The notes beneath the pieces are model-generated. The model saw only the letters and a list, made by a program, of their open reading frames with translations. It was not told where the DNA came from and made no database searches. The position numbers were made by a program, and so were the translations under genes. Source: Amorphochlora amoebiformis (Eukaryota > Cercozoa > Chlorarachniophyceae). Taken from it: 64,000 nt of DNA. The DNA lies in the NCBI GenBank assembly GCA_054601695.1, contig BAAHQB010000059.1, positions 434,001 through 498,000 of the forward strand, given 5' to 3'. This document shows positions 1 through 51,346 of this stretch, in pieces (positions within the stretch are counted from its first letter, which is position 1; the number at the start of each line of letters is the position of its first letter).

Positions 1-447
1 TCTCAGAGCAGCAGAAACCAAAAAAAATTCAAAAACAAACAAAAAAACAAGAAACACACCGAACACATTCCCACACAAAGACGCATTACACATTTCTTCA
101 CCCGCATACTACACACACACATATGCCCACAACACATCACTACAACACCACTCAACACCCCCCTAACAACACGATCTGCTGTTATATCCCTAACAGCACT
201 AAAGCCCCACTCTGTGGAGGAGTCAATGGTCCTCGGACTTCGACATGCTGAATAATCTCATCCTAACCCCACCAAGCTGCGGAGTCAATGGCCCTAGGGC
301 TAAGACATGCTGAATAATCTCTTCCTAACCCAAACTCTACCCCTAACCCCAACTCTAACCCTAACCCTAACCCTAACTGTAACCCTAACCCTAACTGTAA
401 CCCTAATCCTAACCGTAACCCTAACCCTAATCCTAACCCTAATGTAG
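1..447 (+). repeat. Telomere-like intron upstream of first CDKAL1 exon
   Basis: Intron tail with a CA-rich lead-in (1-170), one full element copy (171-264), a partial copy (271-326) and CCCTAA-type repeats (331-441). It ends at acceptor AATGTAG, 446-447, directly before exon 448. The intron's 5' splice site lies before the window. Confidence 0.8.
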
Positions 448-14358
<13,911 letters not shown>

Positions 14359-15437
14359 CGCCGACATCCTTTATTTATTCCTGTCCAAAACATTACAATA
14401 GTTTTGCTTGATTACAATTGTGTGTGTGCTGGAGTATGAAAAAATATTACACCATTGATATATCATACTTTTTTGCCGCTGAACTGCGGGAAATAGTGCT
14501 AAAAATCTGAGAGGAAGGCTGAGGTGATATTTGCTAGGTCTAGTAGATGTGAACGGTGTGGAGTGTACACGATCTTGATGTTACTGAACATCCTATGGAT
14601 GTTCATGATACGAGTAGATTCAGTTCACTCGGAATTTAGTAAAGTTATAAATTCATAATTTCAGTAATCTACTAGATCTAGTCATCGATCATGGTACACG
14701 TACAACGTATACGTACGTACACGCTTTTAGCTAGTACATGTGAGTATTCGTATGCATGTACGTATACGACCTAAACGATATCATGAGAAACATAAGCGCG
14801 CGTATACGTACGTACGCACCATTGGAACATAGTACGTACGCACCATTGGAACATAGTACGTATTGCGTATATTTAATAAGTACGCATCCGATACTTGTAA
14901 TCATAATTAGTACGCACGACTCAAGCTTCGCACCGTCGGATATTCGTGGACAGACACGTACGTATACGCACACTGTACATACATGTAGCATAATATATCA
15001 GAGAGCATAATACGTACGCACTGCTGTATTTCGATGATAATATTCGTTTGGGTGCATATCATGCTATACGCACTGCTGTGTATATATTAATCGTTTATAA
15101 CTAACTGTTACGGCGGGCCAAGGATACACAACACGCACGCATACTGAGTCACAGTTTTACCTACCGTTGAGTTTACTAATTACAACTATGCAAGTATAAC
15201 GGACGGTTTGCACTGTACTGACTTCACAGCTCAACGTGCACATCATATGATTGATATACGTACGTATTGTATATGCGCCGGGACTGTACTAATTATCGTA
15301 GATTATAATTATAAGCTCAACCACTCGTAAATTAAAGATTAAAAATCGATGGTCTGAGTTTTGATATGGATCGACTCTTAACTTTCTAGGCTAAGCCGGG
15401 CCGGCTGGTTACTATTGACTGGCGTCTAGCTAAAGCT
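14359..15437. other. Convergent intergenic region between genes 1 and 2
   Basis: No gene seen. The 3' flank of CDKAL1 grades into sequence rich in the self-complementary ACGTACGT/GTATACGTAC motif (14700-15010) with a duplicated CGTACGCACCATTGGAACATAGTA at about 14810-14860. It is free of (TA)n, unlike the introns on either side. Confidence 0.7.
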
Positions 15438-15615
15438 TCAGGTCCTTCCGAGTCTGATAAACTGCTCCGACGATATTATAATTGCCTTGGCACCTGCCTC
15501 GTTGTTCTGGACAGTGTCGATGTATTCCCTGAGTTTTGAGAGTGTGTGTACGTGTGTAGTCTATACGTATGAGAGTCTGTGATATGTACGTATGAATATA
15601 TATATATGTATATAC

Positions 15616-15652
<37 letters not shown>

Positions 15653-15694
15653 TAACATATTTATATATATATATATATAGATATATATGTAGGT

Positions 15695-15756
<62 letters not shown>

Positions 15757-15864
15757 TTATATATTGTATAGATATTATATATATAATATACATATATATA
15801 TATATATATATATTTACCGAATATTTATTATATGTTTATATATATATATATATATATATATAAT

Positions 15865-15909
<45 letters not shown>

Positions 15910-15910
15910 C

Positions 15911-15957
<47 letters not shown>

Positions 15958-15999
15958 CATATATTTAAATGTATATGCATACTATACATATGTGTATAC

Positions 16000-16032
<33 letters not shown>

Positions 16033-16401
16033 AATATATATATTTATATACATATATATACATTCTTATAACTCAACACCAGAGCCTTAGATGACTCCTA
16101 TACACACACACACACACACACACATACACACATGTAAAATTACATTCGCGACACATCATTACACACATAATGCACACACACCTATATCTATAATACATAC
16201 ATATAACTATATATATATATATATTCAATACGTGAGATCCATTATCTTGGGGTCGAGGGGCCTGACGTCTTTTTCAGTGGCCATAGCCAACGTGACAAGG
16301 CTTTTATCGTTTTCAATGCTTTTTTCCATTTGTTTCACTTTCTTCTTTCCGAAACCCTTCTTAACTACGCGGGTCTGGTATTTGTAATATGTATATATGT
16401 G

Positions 16402-16453
<52 letters not shown>

Positions 16454-16519
16454 CATGTATGTGTTTGCATTTTATAACATATATATTCGCTATACATGTA
16501 TAAATAGTTTAATATCTAA

Positions 16520-16564
<45 letters not shown>

Positions 16565-16590
16565 AATATTATGCTTATGTACATATTTAC

Positions 16591-16628
<38 letters not shown>

Positions 16629-16728
16629 CATACATATGTATATATATGTAATACATATACGCATAAATATAAGTTGTATACATATGTACATATATGTATA
16701 ACCTCTGACATTCTGGTATCCCATGTTA

Positions 16729-16762
<34 letters not shown>

Positions 16763-16983
16763 ATACATATACGTATAAATATAAGATATAAATATACATA
16801 TATACATATATGTATAACCTCTGACATTCTGGTATCCCATGTTTTCTTCATGTCTTCCAACCGCAAGAAACCCATCAGCGTTGGGTCCTCCTGATGTGTG
16901 TATAATAGCATTACAAATATACATATAAATACACATATATGTACATATATACATGTATATATATACTTATTTTTTCGTATGCA

Positions 16984-17018
<35 letters not shown>

Positions 17019-17042
17019 CACATATGTACATACATATATACG

Positions 17043-17087
<45 letters not shown>

Positions 17088-17394
17088 GTAATACCTATGT
17101 AAATACATATATATATACGAGTATAATATATAATGTATATATATATATGTACAAAATATGCAAATTATGTAAATATATAAATAATATACATATATCTATA
17201 TATACATATACATATACACGTAATTGAGCATATGTGTATGCATGAAAATATATATAGTTAGAATACATGTATTTATATATTATTTATATATATATATAGA
17301 TATATATATAAATATCTATATCTATATATATATATATATATAATCTATATGTACCCGTATATTACATGCATGTATATACATATATATGTAATAT

Positions 17395-17440
<46 letters not shown>

Positions 17441-18058
17441 ATGTATTATATATATATATATATGTGTGATATATATATATATATATAATATGTATATGTG
17501 TGTGTGTGCATAAACATAATGTGTATGTATCCGTACATTATTCATAACGGAAATCAGCCTCTCGTCATAGAACACAGGAACTGCAATCTATAAAAAATAA
17601 TCTATGAATATATAATATAATAGTAATAAATACAATATATATATACATACATATATATATATATAGTATGTCTATGCATAGAATTGGTGTTATTCTTACG
17701 TACAAGACATTACATTCAGCTAACACATATATATATATATATATATATATAAACACATATATGCATACATACATATATCCATATAATATATATCCACATA
17801 AAAATACAATATATATATACACACACACACAAATAATTATAACACACATACAAACGTATACATATACAGAAACCCCTCTTTCTCTACGTCTCCCTCCTAC
17901 CCAAACCTAGGCTGTATCCTGACCTTGCTGCTTCTGTTAAAAAGCGGCTTTCCTGAAGCTTTCAGATACTCGTCTGCATTCTCGAGCTGGGCATCGGATG
18001 ATTTTAGGAAAAATTCGCCTCCCGTCTGCCAGTCGGGCTTCCGGACGATCTGTTTGTA

Positions 18059-18091
<33 letters not shown>

Positions 18092-18215
18092 GTGTGTATG
18101 TGTGCGTGTGTGTGTGTGTGTAATGTGTGTGTGTAATGTGTGTGTGTGTAAAATGTATGTGTGTGTGTGTGTATGTATATGTATTGTATGTGTATTGTAT
18201 GTGTATGTGTGTGTA

Positions 18216-18247
<32 letters not shown>

Positions 18248-18253
18248 CGTGCA

Positions 18254-18320
<67 letters not shown>

Positions 18321-18659
18321 GTGCAGTGTATGTGTATGTGTCTGTGTATGTGTGTATGCGTATATATATGTGTAGGTGTATGTGTATGTGTATGTGCATG
18401 TGAATGTGTATGTGTATGTGTACGTGTATGTATGCCTATGTGTATGTGTATGTGTATGTGTATGCATTCACATACACATACACATACACGTACATACACA
18501 CACACACATACTCTCTCTACAAACATACATACATACGTCAATACACATACACATACACATACACTTACGCATACACATACACATACACATACGCATACAT
18601 ACATATACACATACACAAACACACACAAACACATACACATACACATACACATACGTGTA

Positions 18660-18720
<61 letters not shown>

Positions 18721-19163
18721 GTGTTTATGTATGTGTATCTGTATATGTATGTTTTATGCATATATATACGTGAGTACGTGTATGTGTATTCGTATGTGTA
18801 TACATGTGTGTATGTGTATGTTTATGTGTATGTATGTGTGTGATTGAGTAGGGGAGGCGTAGTGTCGGTATTGGATCACTATTTTTTATATTCGGAAACA
18901 TCCCAGATTGATGTGTTCTTGTAAAAATACCTTAAAAAAAACCTTTATCGAGAGGAAAGGATATGTAGTGATTGATGTGATCTTGTAAAAATACCTTGAA
19001 AAAAACTTTATCGAGAGGAAAGGATATGTAGGCGTGAGAATACCTCTAGAACTTTATCGAGAGGGAAGGAAGCGATAATGGCCTCAGGGTCCATATTCGA
19101 TCGGACATCCTTTAACACGCGCTATATATGTCAAGATATGTATGTTTGTAGAATATCCATAAG

Positions 19164-19194
<31 letters not shown>

Positions 19195-19588
19195 CTGATA
19201 TATATATATATATATTTCTAAATATATACATATAGTATATATATCTATATATATATATATATGGATCGCAGCACGCGCTATATAATATATGTGTAAGATG
19301 TGTATGTTTGTATAATAAAATTATATATATTTATATATATATATATATATACATATATATATAATACTAAATATACATATATGTATATGTATCTACCTGC
19401 ATGTGTTATATGCCTATTGTATTTCATCGCATTTATGTATCATATTTGATTTCATGCACAGCTCTATATATGTATATATATATCTATATATACATATATA
19501 TATATATACACATATATATATATATATATGTATAAATATGTATATATATATATATATATATATATTCATATTTGTATACATTTACAAA

Positions 19589-19619
<31 letters not shown>

Positions 19620-20883
19620 GCACATATATATATATATATAATATATAAATATATATATATATATATGCATATATTTACATAATACACAACACATTCATAC
19701 ATTATTTACACATACATACCTACGAACGAATATTACATACGCATACATACACACAAACAGACATAACCCCATGAGAAACCCAACCCTAACCTCCGCATCA
19801 GTCTTCTCAGTAAAGAAATACCCATGCCGCGTTCCATCCTCAAAAACCTGACGACCACCACTGTTTACACCCTGAACTTAGCTCTAAGGTTACGGCTAGG
19901 CTTGGCTAGAGCTAATGTCATCGTCTAGACTCCAACGCTAACCCTAACGTACCCCAGACGCCAACGCTAACCCAGCCCTAATCCTAACCCTAACCGTTAC
20001 CACGATCTGCTGTTATCCCAAACAGCACTATAGCCCCACCCTGTGGAGGAGTCAATGGTCCTAGGACTAAGACATGCTGAATAATCTGATCCTAACCGTT
20101 ACCATAACCCTAACCCTAACTCTAATAGCCCTAATACTATCCCAAACAGCACCATAACCCTAACCCTAACCCTAACGCTAACCTTAACGCTAACCCTAAC
20201 CCTAACCCTAACCCTATAACTCTACTAACCATATAACCCTATAATCCTATAACCCTAAAACCCTATAACCCTAACCCTAACCCTACCCACACTGTAGCCC
20301 CACCCAGTGGAGGAGTCAATGGTCCTAGGACTAAGACATGCTGAATAATCTGATCCTACCCACACTGTGGAAGAGTGAATGGTCCTCGGACTAAGACATG
20401 CTGAATAATCTGATCCTAACCCTAACTCTAACCCTAACCCTAACCCTAACACTATTCCTAACCCTTAACCTAACTTTTTCCCCAACGCTAACCCTCCCCT
20501 AACCCTCACCTAAGCCCTAGCCGAGCTTATGGTCCTCGGACTAAGACATTCTGAATAATCGTGATCCTAAGCCCTAGCCTAACCCCTATCCCGTAGCTGG
20601 GCTAAGGAAGGTTGAGCTTGGTTAGGGTTAGGATCAGATTATTCAGCATGTCTTAGTCCGAGGACCATTGACTCCTCCAAATTGTGGGGATAAGGTTAGG
20701 GTAGGATTAGGGATTAGCGTTAGTACCTGGGTGAAATAAGGGAATTCTCCTGTTTTTTGGGTAACGGTGAATACTGGTGTGGCGTCCATTGTGATTCTTT
20801 ATATGTGGATATTGTGCGGTTTTTACACGTGTGTGATACTTAAGTGTACAAAATTGATTTGGGTATAATATTTGTATATAACT

Positions 20884-20927
<44 letters not shown>

Positions 20928-20967
20928 GTGCATATTTCATTCATACTTGTAACATATAAATATAATA

Positions 20968-21045
<78 letters not shown>

Positions 21046-21136
21046 CATATATATATATATTGCATACACACATAAGTTATATATATATATATATATATAA
21101 ATGTATATATATATATAGATGTATACATATATATAA

Positions 21137-21167
<31 letters not shown>

Positions 21168-21190
21168 GTATATATATATATGTATTATTA

Positions 21191-21246
<56 letters not shown>

Positions 21247-21268
21247 GTATACATATATATACATACAA

Positions 21269-21301
<33 letters not shown>

Positions 21302-21969
21302 TATTATATATATCATTATTATTATTCATATATATATATATATATACATGTGAAACTGCAACACAATAAAACATAACATATTTACCAATATAATGTAGCA
21401 CGTATTTATATACCGTGTGCATGTGTATATGCATGTTTTATTCGTGTACACATAAATTAAGCGTTACCTGTCATAGCTCTCTTTCTCGGTCTGCGAAGCC
21501 TGAAACGCACGGAATGCTCCGATAGCGATAGCGAGGGCTCCGGCACCTATCAATCCATGGGTGTCCATCAGCATTACTGAAAAACATCCACCCAACTCCC
21601 CACCTGCCAGAATCTGCTGCCTCGTCTCCTCAACATTGCCGCCTCCGTTGCCAACTGATGGAGAAAACAAACCATTGCCAAATAAATGCTCGATTTCAAC
21701 GTGATTTAATCGGCCAAGCTCGACAACGGGAAAGGCATACCTAGGTCAACACGGGTTCGGCAGGAACCGCTACGGCTATGGGGGACATGTTTGAGCCTCG
21801 GCAGCCTTGTGTTGATGTGTGCCATCGAAATCCGACGACAGCTTGTGCAAGAGAAATTCATTGAGATGTCATGCCCCGACCAGGCTTCCCAGAACATGAA
21901 TAGTGCTGCGGGAAGCACCAGGCCGAGCAGAAGGAACCATCGCATGCGAAGGAGGGTCTCGGGACCCAT
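15438..21969 (-). CDS. Tic22-like plastid protein with two-part leader
   Basis: Eleven exons on the minus strand: 21969-21741, 21654-21468, 20796-20727, 19847-19791, 19121-19044, 18049-17924, 17719-17704 (16-nt microexon), 17580-17537, 16890-16819, 16374-16232, 15528-15438 (TGA). They total 1113 nt, 370 residues, all phases consistent. Residues 9-29 ([19 protein letters not shown]) resemble a signal peptide and the next 45 are Ser/Arg/His-rich, so I infer targeting to a plastid with extra membranes. A second hydrophobic stretch ([15 protein letters not shown]) lies near residues 110-124. The core contains [30 protein letters not shown] and [11 protein letters not shown]. This pattern (a PVF strand, a DAE helix, later PVF) recalls the Tic22 family of the inner-envelope import machinery, but I am not certain. 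Gene structure is firmer than function. Intron 3 is full of telomere-like repeats. The gene converges on gene 1 and shares a promoter with gene 3. Confidence 0.62.
18050..18845. repeat. Strand-switching (TGTATG)n / (CATACA)n tract
   Basis: Lies in the intron between exons 19121-19044 and 18049-17924 of gene 2. The + strand reads TG-rich at 18050-18475, CA-rich at 18476-18655 and TG-rich again at 18656-18845, so neighbouring segments are complementary and could fold back. Long Thr/His and Cys/Val frames here are repeat artefacts. Confidence 0.9.
18850..19300 (-). repeat. Copies of both borders of a Tic22-like exon
   Basis: The 3' end of exon 19121-19044 (TTTCCTCTCGATAAAG) recurs twice downstream in the intron, near 18940-18960 and 18998-19022, inside a roughly 70-bp repeat. 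The acceptor side (ATATAGCGCGTG) recurs near 19270-19283. Confidence 0.8.
19848..20726 (-). repeat. Telomere-like intron 3 of the Tic22-like gene, several element copies
   Basis: This 879-bp intron is densely filled with CCCTAA-type repeats on the + strand (antisense to the gene) and element copies at 20002-20092, 20289-20357, 20358-20418 and 20522-20570 (+). Near 20610-20720 the orientation flips to TTAGGG with one copy at 20629-20690 (-, sense). It is the only intron with mixed orientation. Confidence 0.8.
20797..21467 (-). repeat. (TA)n intron 2 of the Tic22-like gene
   Basis: 671-bp intron, almost entirely (TA)n and (TATATG)n. The donor is GTAACG at 21467 and the acceptor ATAAAG next to 20796. 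Nothing coding was seen in it. Confidence 0.7.
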
Positions 21970-22197
21970 GTCTCACCGACTTTTTATTTAGAACTGAATA
22001 CCGTCATTACCGGTTTGGACATATGTTACGATATGTACCGGATACTAACGGAAATGTTCCTAAATATCTACTCGGCTTCTTTGCAAAAGAAAGAGCACAG
22101 GGGCTACGCTTTGAGTATATAAGAGACAAAGGGGGTGATAACCTTTTGGATAGGCAGAGCATCGGTGTGCGTAGCCTGCGCGTTCAGTGCTACTCCC
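21970..22197. promoter_or_regulatory. Shared divergent promoter of Tic22-like and CAO genes
   Basis: The 228 bp between two divergent ATGs contains TATATAAG at 22116-22123, about 75 bp upstream of the CAO start codon, in a sensible TATA-box position for a short 5' leader. No matching TATA motif is obvious for the Tic22-like side. No (TA)n tract is present here. Confidence 0.55.
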
Positions 22198-23712
22198 ATG
22201 CCGCGGTTCAAGATCGCTGCATGGATATCAGTGGTGCTATGCATCGTCGCGCTTGGTATCGGAATGTGTGGGGAGAGAACCCTTGGCCGTGGAAACGCTC
22301 TTCCCGGTTCCCAGAAATTCTTTCACATAGCCAACAATGCGAAGACTCGACCGAGTTTATCCATAAGGCCTCGCTCGGAGATAGTCAACACGCAAAGCGT
22401 TGGTCCTAGACTTCCTGGTGACATCATCGGGATCCTTGCGGACAGGGAGAGGGAGAATATGATCCAGGGCCTGCGGGAGAAGCTAGCCTGTGCGCAAAAC
22501 ACACTGCAGGGCGTCCAGGAAAAGATCAGGAAGATTTCCTCCAATAAATCGAAACGCAATACGTTCGCCAATAAGCATCTACACAGTAGCATGGCTCTCG
22601 AAGGTTTTGTGAACAAACTAATCGCATTATGCAAAAGAAACCCCCAAAATATAATATCTACGGGCTCTGGGCTAGAGATAAGTTTAGGTTAGTGTATCTG
22701 GGCAGTCTAACATTGTCGGTTCAATATTCCTGGGATAGAGGAAGGTTTTGGGGGGGTTTTAAAGAGTGGCTTGGTGTGACGCTTGGTATGACGGCGTTCT
22801 GTTTTTTATCAGCTGGGCTTCGCGAGCACTGGTATCCTGTGGAGTTTGAGCAAAAGCTGCCCCTCAACGCCAAACGCGAGTTTGAGATCTTCGATTCTAA
22901 GTACACTCTCACTCGTGTCAATGAGGTAGAAACAAGACAGTATTGTAGGGTTAACTGTTATTCCTGCTCTCCCTGGTTTGACATATCCAAATTAGGAAAC
23001 GGTAACCTGTACTTCCACCTCGGGGGACGAGCTCCAGATAGTTCTAAAGGATGGCCTTGTGTGGGCTTATCCTGGTTCCGACAAACCGCCCGCAGTCCCC
23101 GACTACACCAAGCCTCCAAGCGGCTACGAGATTCACGCTGAGCTAGAGATGGAAGTTCCAGTTGAGCACGGACTACTCATGGAGAACCTTCTAGACCTCG
23201 CACATGCCCCGTTCACTCACACGTCCACTTTTGCTAAAGGCTGGTCTGTACCTGACAGGTATATAAATTAGTCCTCATGGTTTGAGTTATACGAAGTCTT
23301 GATTGATGTTATGTTCTTCAGCGTTAAGTTTCACGCAGCGAATATGCTCTCCGGGTCGTGGGATCCGTACCCTATCGACATGGCCTTTGATATCCCTTGC
23401 ATGGTCAACTCCAAGATCGGTCTCGTGCAGGTTGGGAAGGCCGCGATCAATCTTCGCGCGGATCAGTGCGACAATCACCTGCACCAGCTCCACGTCTGTA
23501 TTCCGAGGTGGCAACATTGATTATTACTAATGTCCTCTTCCGCTGATCTTGAAATATTTTCAGTGGTGAAGGCAAGACTCGCTTGCTCTACCGCATGTCG
23601 CTGGACATGGATGGTTTAAGCTGGACCAAGCAAATGCCTGGGGTGAACCTACTTTGGAAGGCGATTGCCGAACAGGTTCGATGATTGTTACTTTGGATTA
23701 CACAAATGGAGA

Positions 23713-23752
<40 letters not shown>

Positions 23753-24013
23753 TATATATATACAATATATATATATATATATGTGTGTGTAAATATGTAT
23801 ATGTAAATATATATGTCAGTAGTAAAGAAATACACCTGTTAAAGTTAGTGAACCATGATTCAAAACGAAAAAATCTGCATTTGAATTTTTAAGTTGTAAA
23901 TGTATTTATGCAATGTGTTATAAACAAAAGGATTTTATATATGTAGTTACATAAATATGCAATGTATTATAAACAAAAGGATTTTATATATGTAGTTGCA
24001 TAAATATACATAC

Positions 24014-24110
<97 letters not shown>

Positions 24111-24443
24111 GTTTATAATGTATATATATATATATATAATACATATTATATATATGGTATGTAAATATGTATGCAAATATATCGTAAATGCAGGTAAATG
24201 ATTTTTTTTTAAAACATGACTCAGGTGCTCTCCGAAGACACGGCACTCGTACTCGGGCAACAAGATCGTCTCAAGCGTGGAGCTAACACCTGGGAGAATC
24301 CGGTGTCGTACGATAAGCTAGGCGTGCGATATCGTCGATGGCGAAACTCTCTGGACAGCGGCGACGAGGTGGAGAAGGTAGAAGCTCTTCGAGCCGTGAA
24401 GAAGAGAATGACGGCTGGAGAACTGTTCCATATCGAGGAATAA
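22198..24443 (+). CDS. CAO: Chlorophyllide a oxygenase, mononuclear-iron subunit lacking Rieske centre
   Basis: Oxygenase that converts chlorophyllide a to chlorophyllide b. Six exons: 22198-22603, 22813-22925, 22996-23258, 23322-23507, 23564-23675, 24225-24443 (TAA); 1299 nt, 432 residues. The first donor could instead be at 22687, which keeps phase. Residues 8-23 form a signal-peptide-like segment followed by a basic, transit-like region and a helical stretch ([18 protein letters not shown]) like the CAO N-domain. Iron ligands are visible as N237-x2-D240-x2-H243-x4-H248 in [14 protein letters not shown], followed by [47 protein letters not shown] and [14 protein letters not shown]. Between [10 protein letters not shown] and [13 protein letters not shown], where CAO normally carries CxH/CxxH Rieske ligands, only a short Cys/His-poor stretch remains. 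Micromonas has a split CAO whose CAO2 subunit likewise keeps only the mononuclear iron site. TATATAAG at 22116-22123 fits the start. The introns are short, except the last, which is (TA)n-rich. Confidence 0.93.
23676..24224 (+). repeat. (TA)n intron 5 of CAO
   Basis: 549-bp intron with (TA)n blocks and a direct duplication of about 50 bp (TGCAATGTRTTATAAACAAA, 23909-23958 and 23957-24003). A poly-T run precedes acceptor ACTCAG. Confidence 0.75.
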
Positions 24444-25701
24444 TTCAAGAACAATCCTTGCACGGGATCGACCGACTTCTAGACCCTATTCCTCCACAAT
24501 GTCTATTCCTTACAATCCAGTGTCCAAAAACACAATCTACGTCATGCTTCGATAGCTTCACACAATCAAGTCTTAGGGAGGGTTAGATGGGGGGGAGACG
24601 TATGGATAGCCGTGTCTCCATGCTTGGTGGATGCGGCAGGGAAATCCTACTTGCCCAAGGGGATTGGTTGTGATTGTGGTGGCTGGGCAATCCCTGTTAA
24701 GACTGGGCATCGACTCGATCGATTCAGAGCGGATGTTACACATCGTCTTGGAGATCCTTCTCCCCGCCGCGCCGTCGCTCTGCTGTCGACCCCAAGTAGT
24801 CTGATGCTCCCCCATCTTGTCAAATCTCACCAGCCAAGACTTAAATCAAACCCTCCTCCGCGCTGGTCGTTTTTACACCGCAAGCCAGCATTCATATATA
24901 TGTACATGTCCAACGGTCAACATAGTTCTCAGTGCTTCAGAATTAAATGTAATTGTCCTCAGTACACGTCTTGCTAGTCTTTATTCTGTCCATAACTCAT
25001 AAGTATACCAGACTATATATCTTAAGTCATAATTAAATCTAGGTATATGATACCGTATATCCAACTAGTAGATATAATCTAGATAATCAGCTATATTCTA
25101 GATATTATATTTAGCTCTATCAGTCTAAGCTAAGTACACTACTAGACTAACTTAAGTATTTGAGTCGGAAAACTTTTGGAACTTGACTAGCTTGAAAACA
25201 AGGAAGGCTATACCTAGTATACAATGCCTATTCTAGCTATTGAAGGAAGTAACTAACTGTCTAATCTACATAGGTGTGTATCGACAATGCTTGACTGAAA
25301 TTTTCAAAATGCGCATATGCATGCGCGCGCGCGCATATGGAATTGACGAGATTAATTATTAAATCTCGAGATCAAATTTTCGGCAGTGTTAGGATAATCT
25401 TAGGTCTGTAACTAACTAGCTAAGTCTAATTTCATTCTAAAATCACTCCAATGTGTAATATCTAGAATATCATATCCTTAAGGCAATCTTTAATATCGTC
25501 AATTCCAAATATCAGTCAAATATCGTAGGGAAGTCTGTGTTTACATACACATGCACTAGACACAGTCCAGAACCGTCGACATATACATACTAGAATCTCA
25601 AAACATGCTATCGTGTTAAGTATACTAGAATGAATAATTTTCAGTTTTAATAGCGTGATCATGCTCAGACTAAGCGAGATGATCCCAAGAGTTTGTTAAT
25701 C
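24444..25701. other. Convergent intergenic region between CAO and PIP kinase
   Basis: The GC-richer first part (24444-24970) is the presumed CAO 3' UTR and has no recognisable coding frame. The rest is AT-rich but not (TA)n, with many CTAG motifs and a palindromic GCATGCGCGCGCGCGCATATG near 25318-25340. No gene was seen. Confidence 0.6.
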
Positions 25702-39342
<13,641 letters not shown>

Positions 39343-39432
39343 CTTCGCGTCCGAAATTACGCGCTATGTAGTAATATTAGGTATAAATGCACTTGTATTA
39401 ACGTAAATATCACAACATAACATACGCATCAT

Positions 39433-39486
<54 letters not shown>

Positions 39487-39560
39487 ATATATATGAACTT
39501 TATATATATATATATATATATATATGTTTATGTTTGTCTACTGTGAACTTGTACATAGTA
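39343..39560 (-). promoter_or_regulatory. 218-bp gap between FYVE stop and PIP kinase start
   Basis: Short tandem intergenic region holding (TA)n at 39434-39523. It must contain the FYVE 3' end signals and any PIP kinase promoter. No clear motif was seen. Confidence 0.5.
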
Positions 39561-50738
<11,178 letters not shown>

Positions 50739-50825
50739 GTTTGGGCGTGTGCATGCAAGAAATGCGAATATTTAAATATATACATATATATATATATATA
50801 TTATATATATATATGTATATATTTT

Positions 50826-50867
<42 letters not shown>

Positions 50868-50985
50868 ATATATATATACATATATATATATATATTGATA
50901 TATATCGATATATATACACATACATATACATATATATATATACATACATATTGTAGAGAGAGGAGGGAGGAGAGAAAGGAATAGT
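50739..50985 (-). promoter_or_regulatory. Gap between the small gene and the FYVE gene
   Basis: 247 bp, mostly (TA)n at 50775-50955, lying upstream of the FYVE start codon and downstream of the small gene's stop. No specific promoter motif was visible. Confidence 0.4.
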
Positions 50986-51346
50986 TTAATCGAGAATGCT
51001 AAGGAGAGCGGGAATAGGGGAGGGATTGGAGATGCTATATCGGACCGCTGTCACCGGCAGCTGGATAGTCATATTGCGGCTTTTCATCCCTATCTTCTGA
51101 ACCTGATCAACACCAAACAGTAAATATATTAGATTTGGACGAAATGACCCGAGTGGGGAGATGAGAAGGACGTGTACACATGCGAGCACGTGTATAGATG
51201 CAAACAAGTATACACGTGCGATAGGACTACACCCTGGGAGTATACCCTGTGTGTGTAACATGTAATGTTCTTTCCTCTCTAAAAACATCGCACACAATTT
51301 TCAAAAGAGCTTTTGCGGAACTGAGACCTCGTGCTCGAGCTTGCAT
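50986..51346 (-). CDS. Small two-exon protein, 67 residues, unknown
   Basis: Exons 51346-51260 and 51102-50986 (TAA) are joined by a 157-bp intron (donor CAT|GTTACA, acceptor TGATCAG). The ATG is preceded by an in-frame TGA nine bases upstream with no acceptor between, so the start is well placed if the frame is real. The protein opens MQARARGLSSAKALLKI, a basic amphipathic N-terminus that could be a mitochondrial presequence, and ends NPSPIPALLSILD. I do not recognise a family. It lies 247 bp upstream of the FYVE gene on the same strand and diverges from the epimerase-like gene. Codon use resembles the neighbouring exons. It could be the tail of a longer transcript with further 5' exons that I could not find. 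Confidence 0.5.

Noticed and set aside
331-441. A chromosome end at the window start
   Set aside because: The CCCTAA repeats are followed by a coding exon and recur inside many introns across the window in both orientations, so they are interstitial.
16073-16108. Candidate 36-nt Tic22-like exon ([12 protein letters not shown])
   Set aside because: In the required phase it contains a TGA; exons 16232 and 15528 join directly in phase.
17897-18843. Thr/His-rich and Cys/Val-rich frames of 80-280 codons
   Set aside because: Products of the TG/CA microsatellite. Only the 18049-17924 portion is coding.
24612-24977. 121-codon + frame after CAO
   Set aside because: No recognisable motif, no splice partner, and an open frame on the other strand too; more likely 3' UTR.
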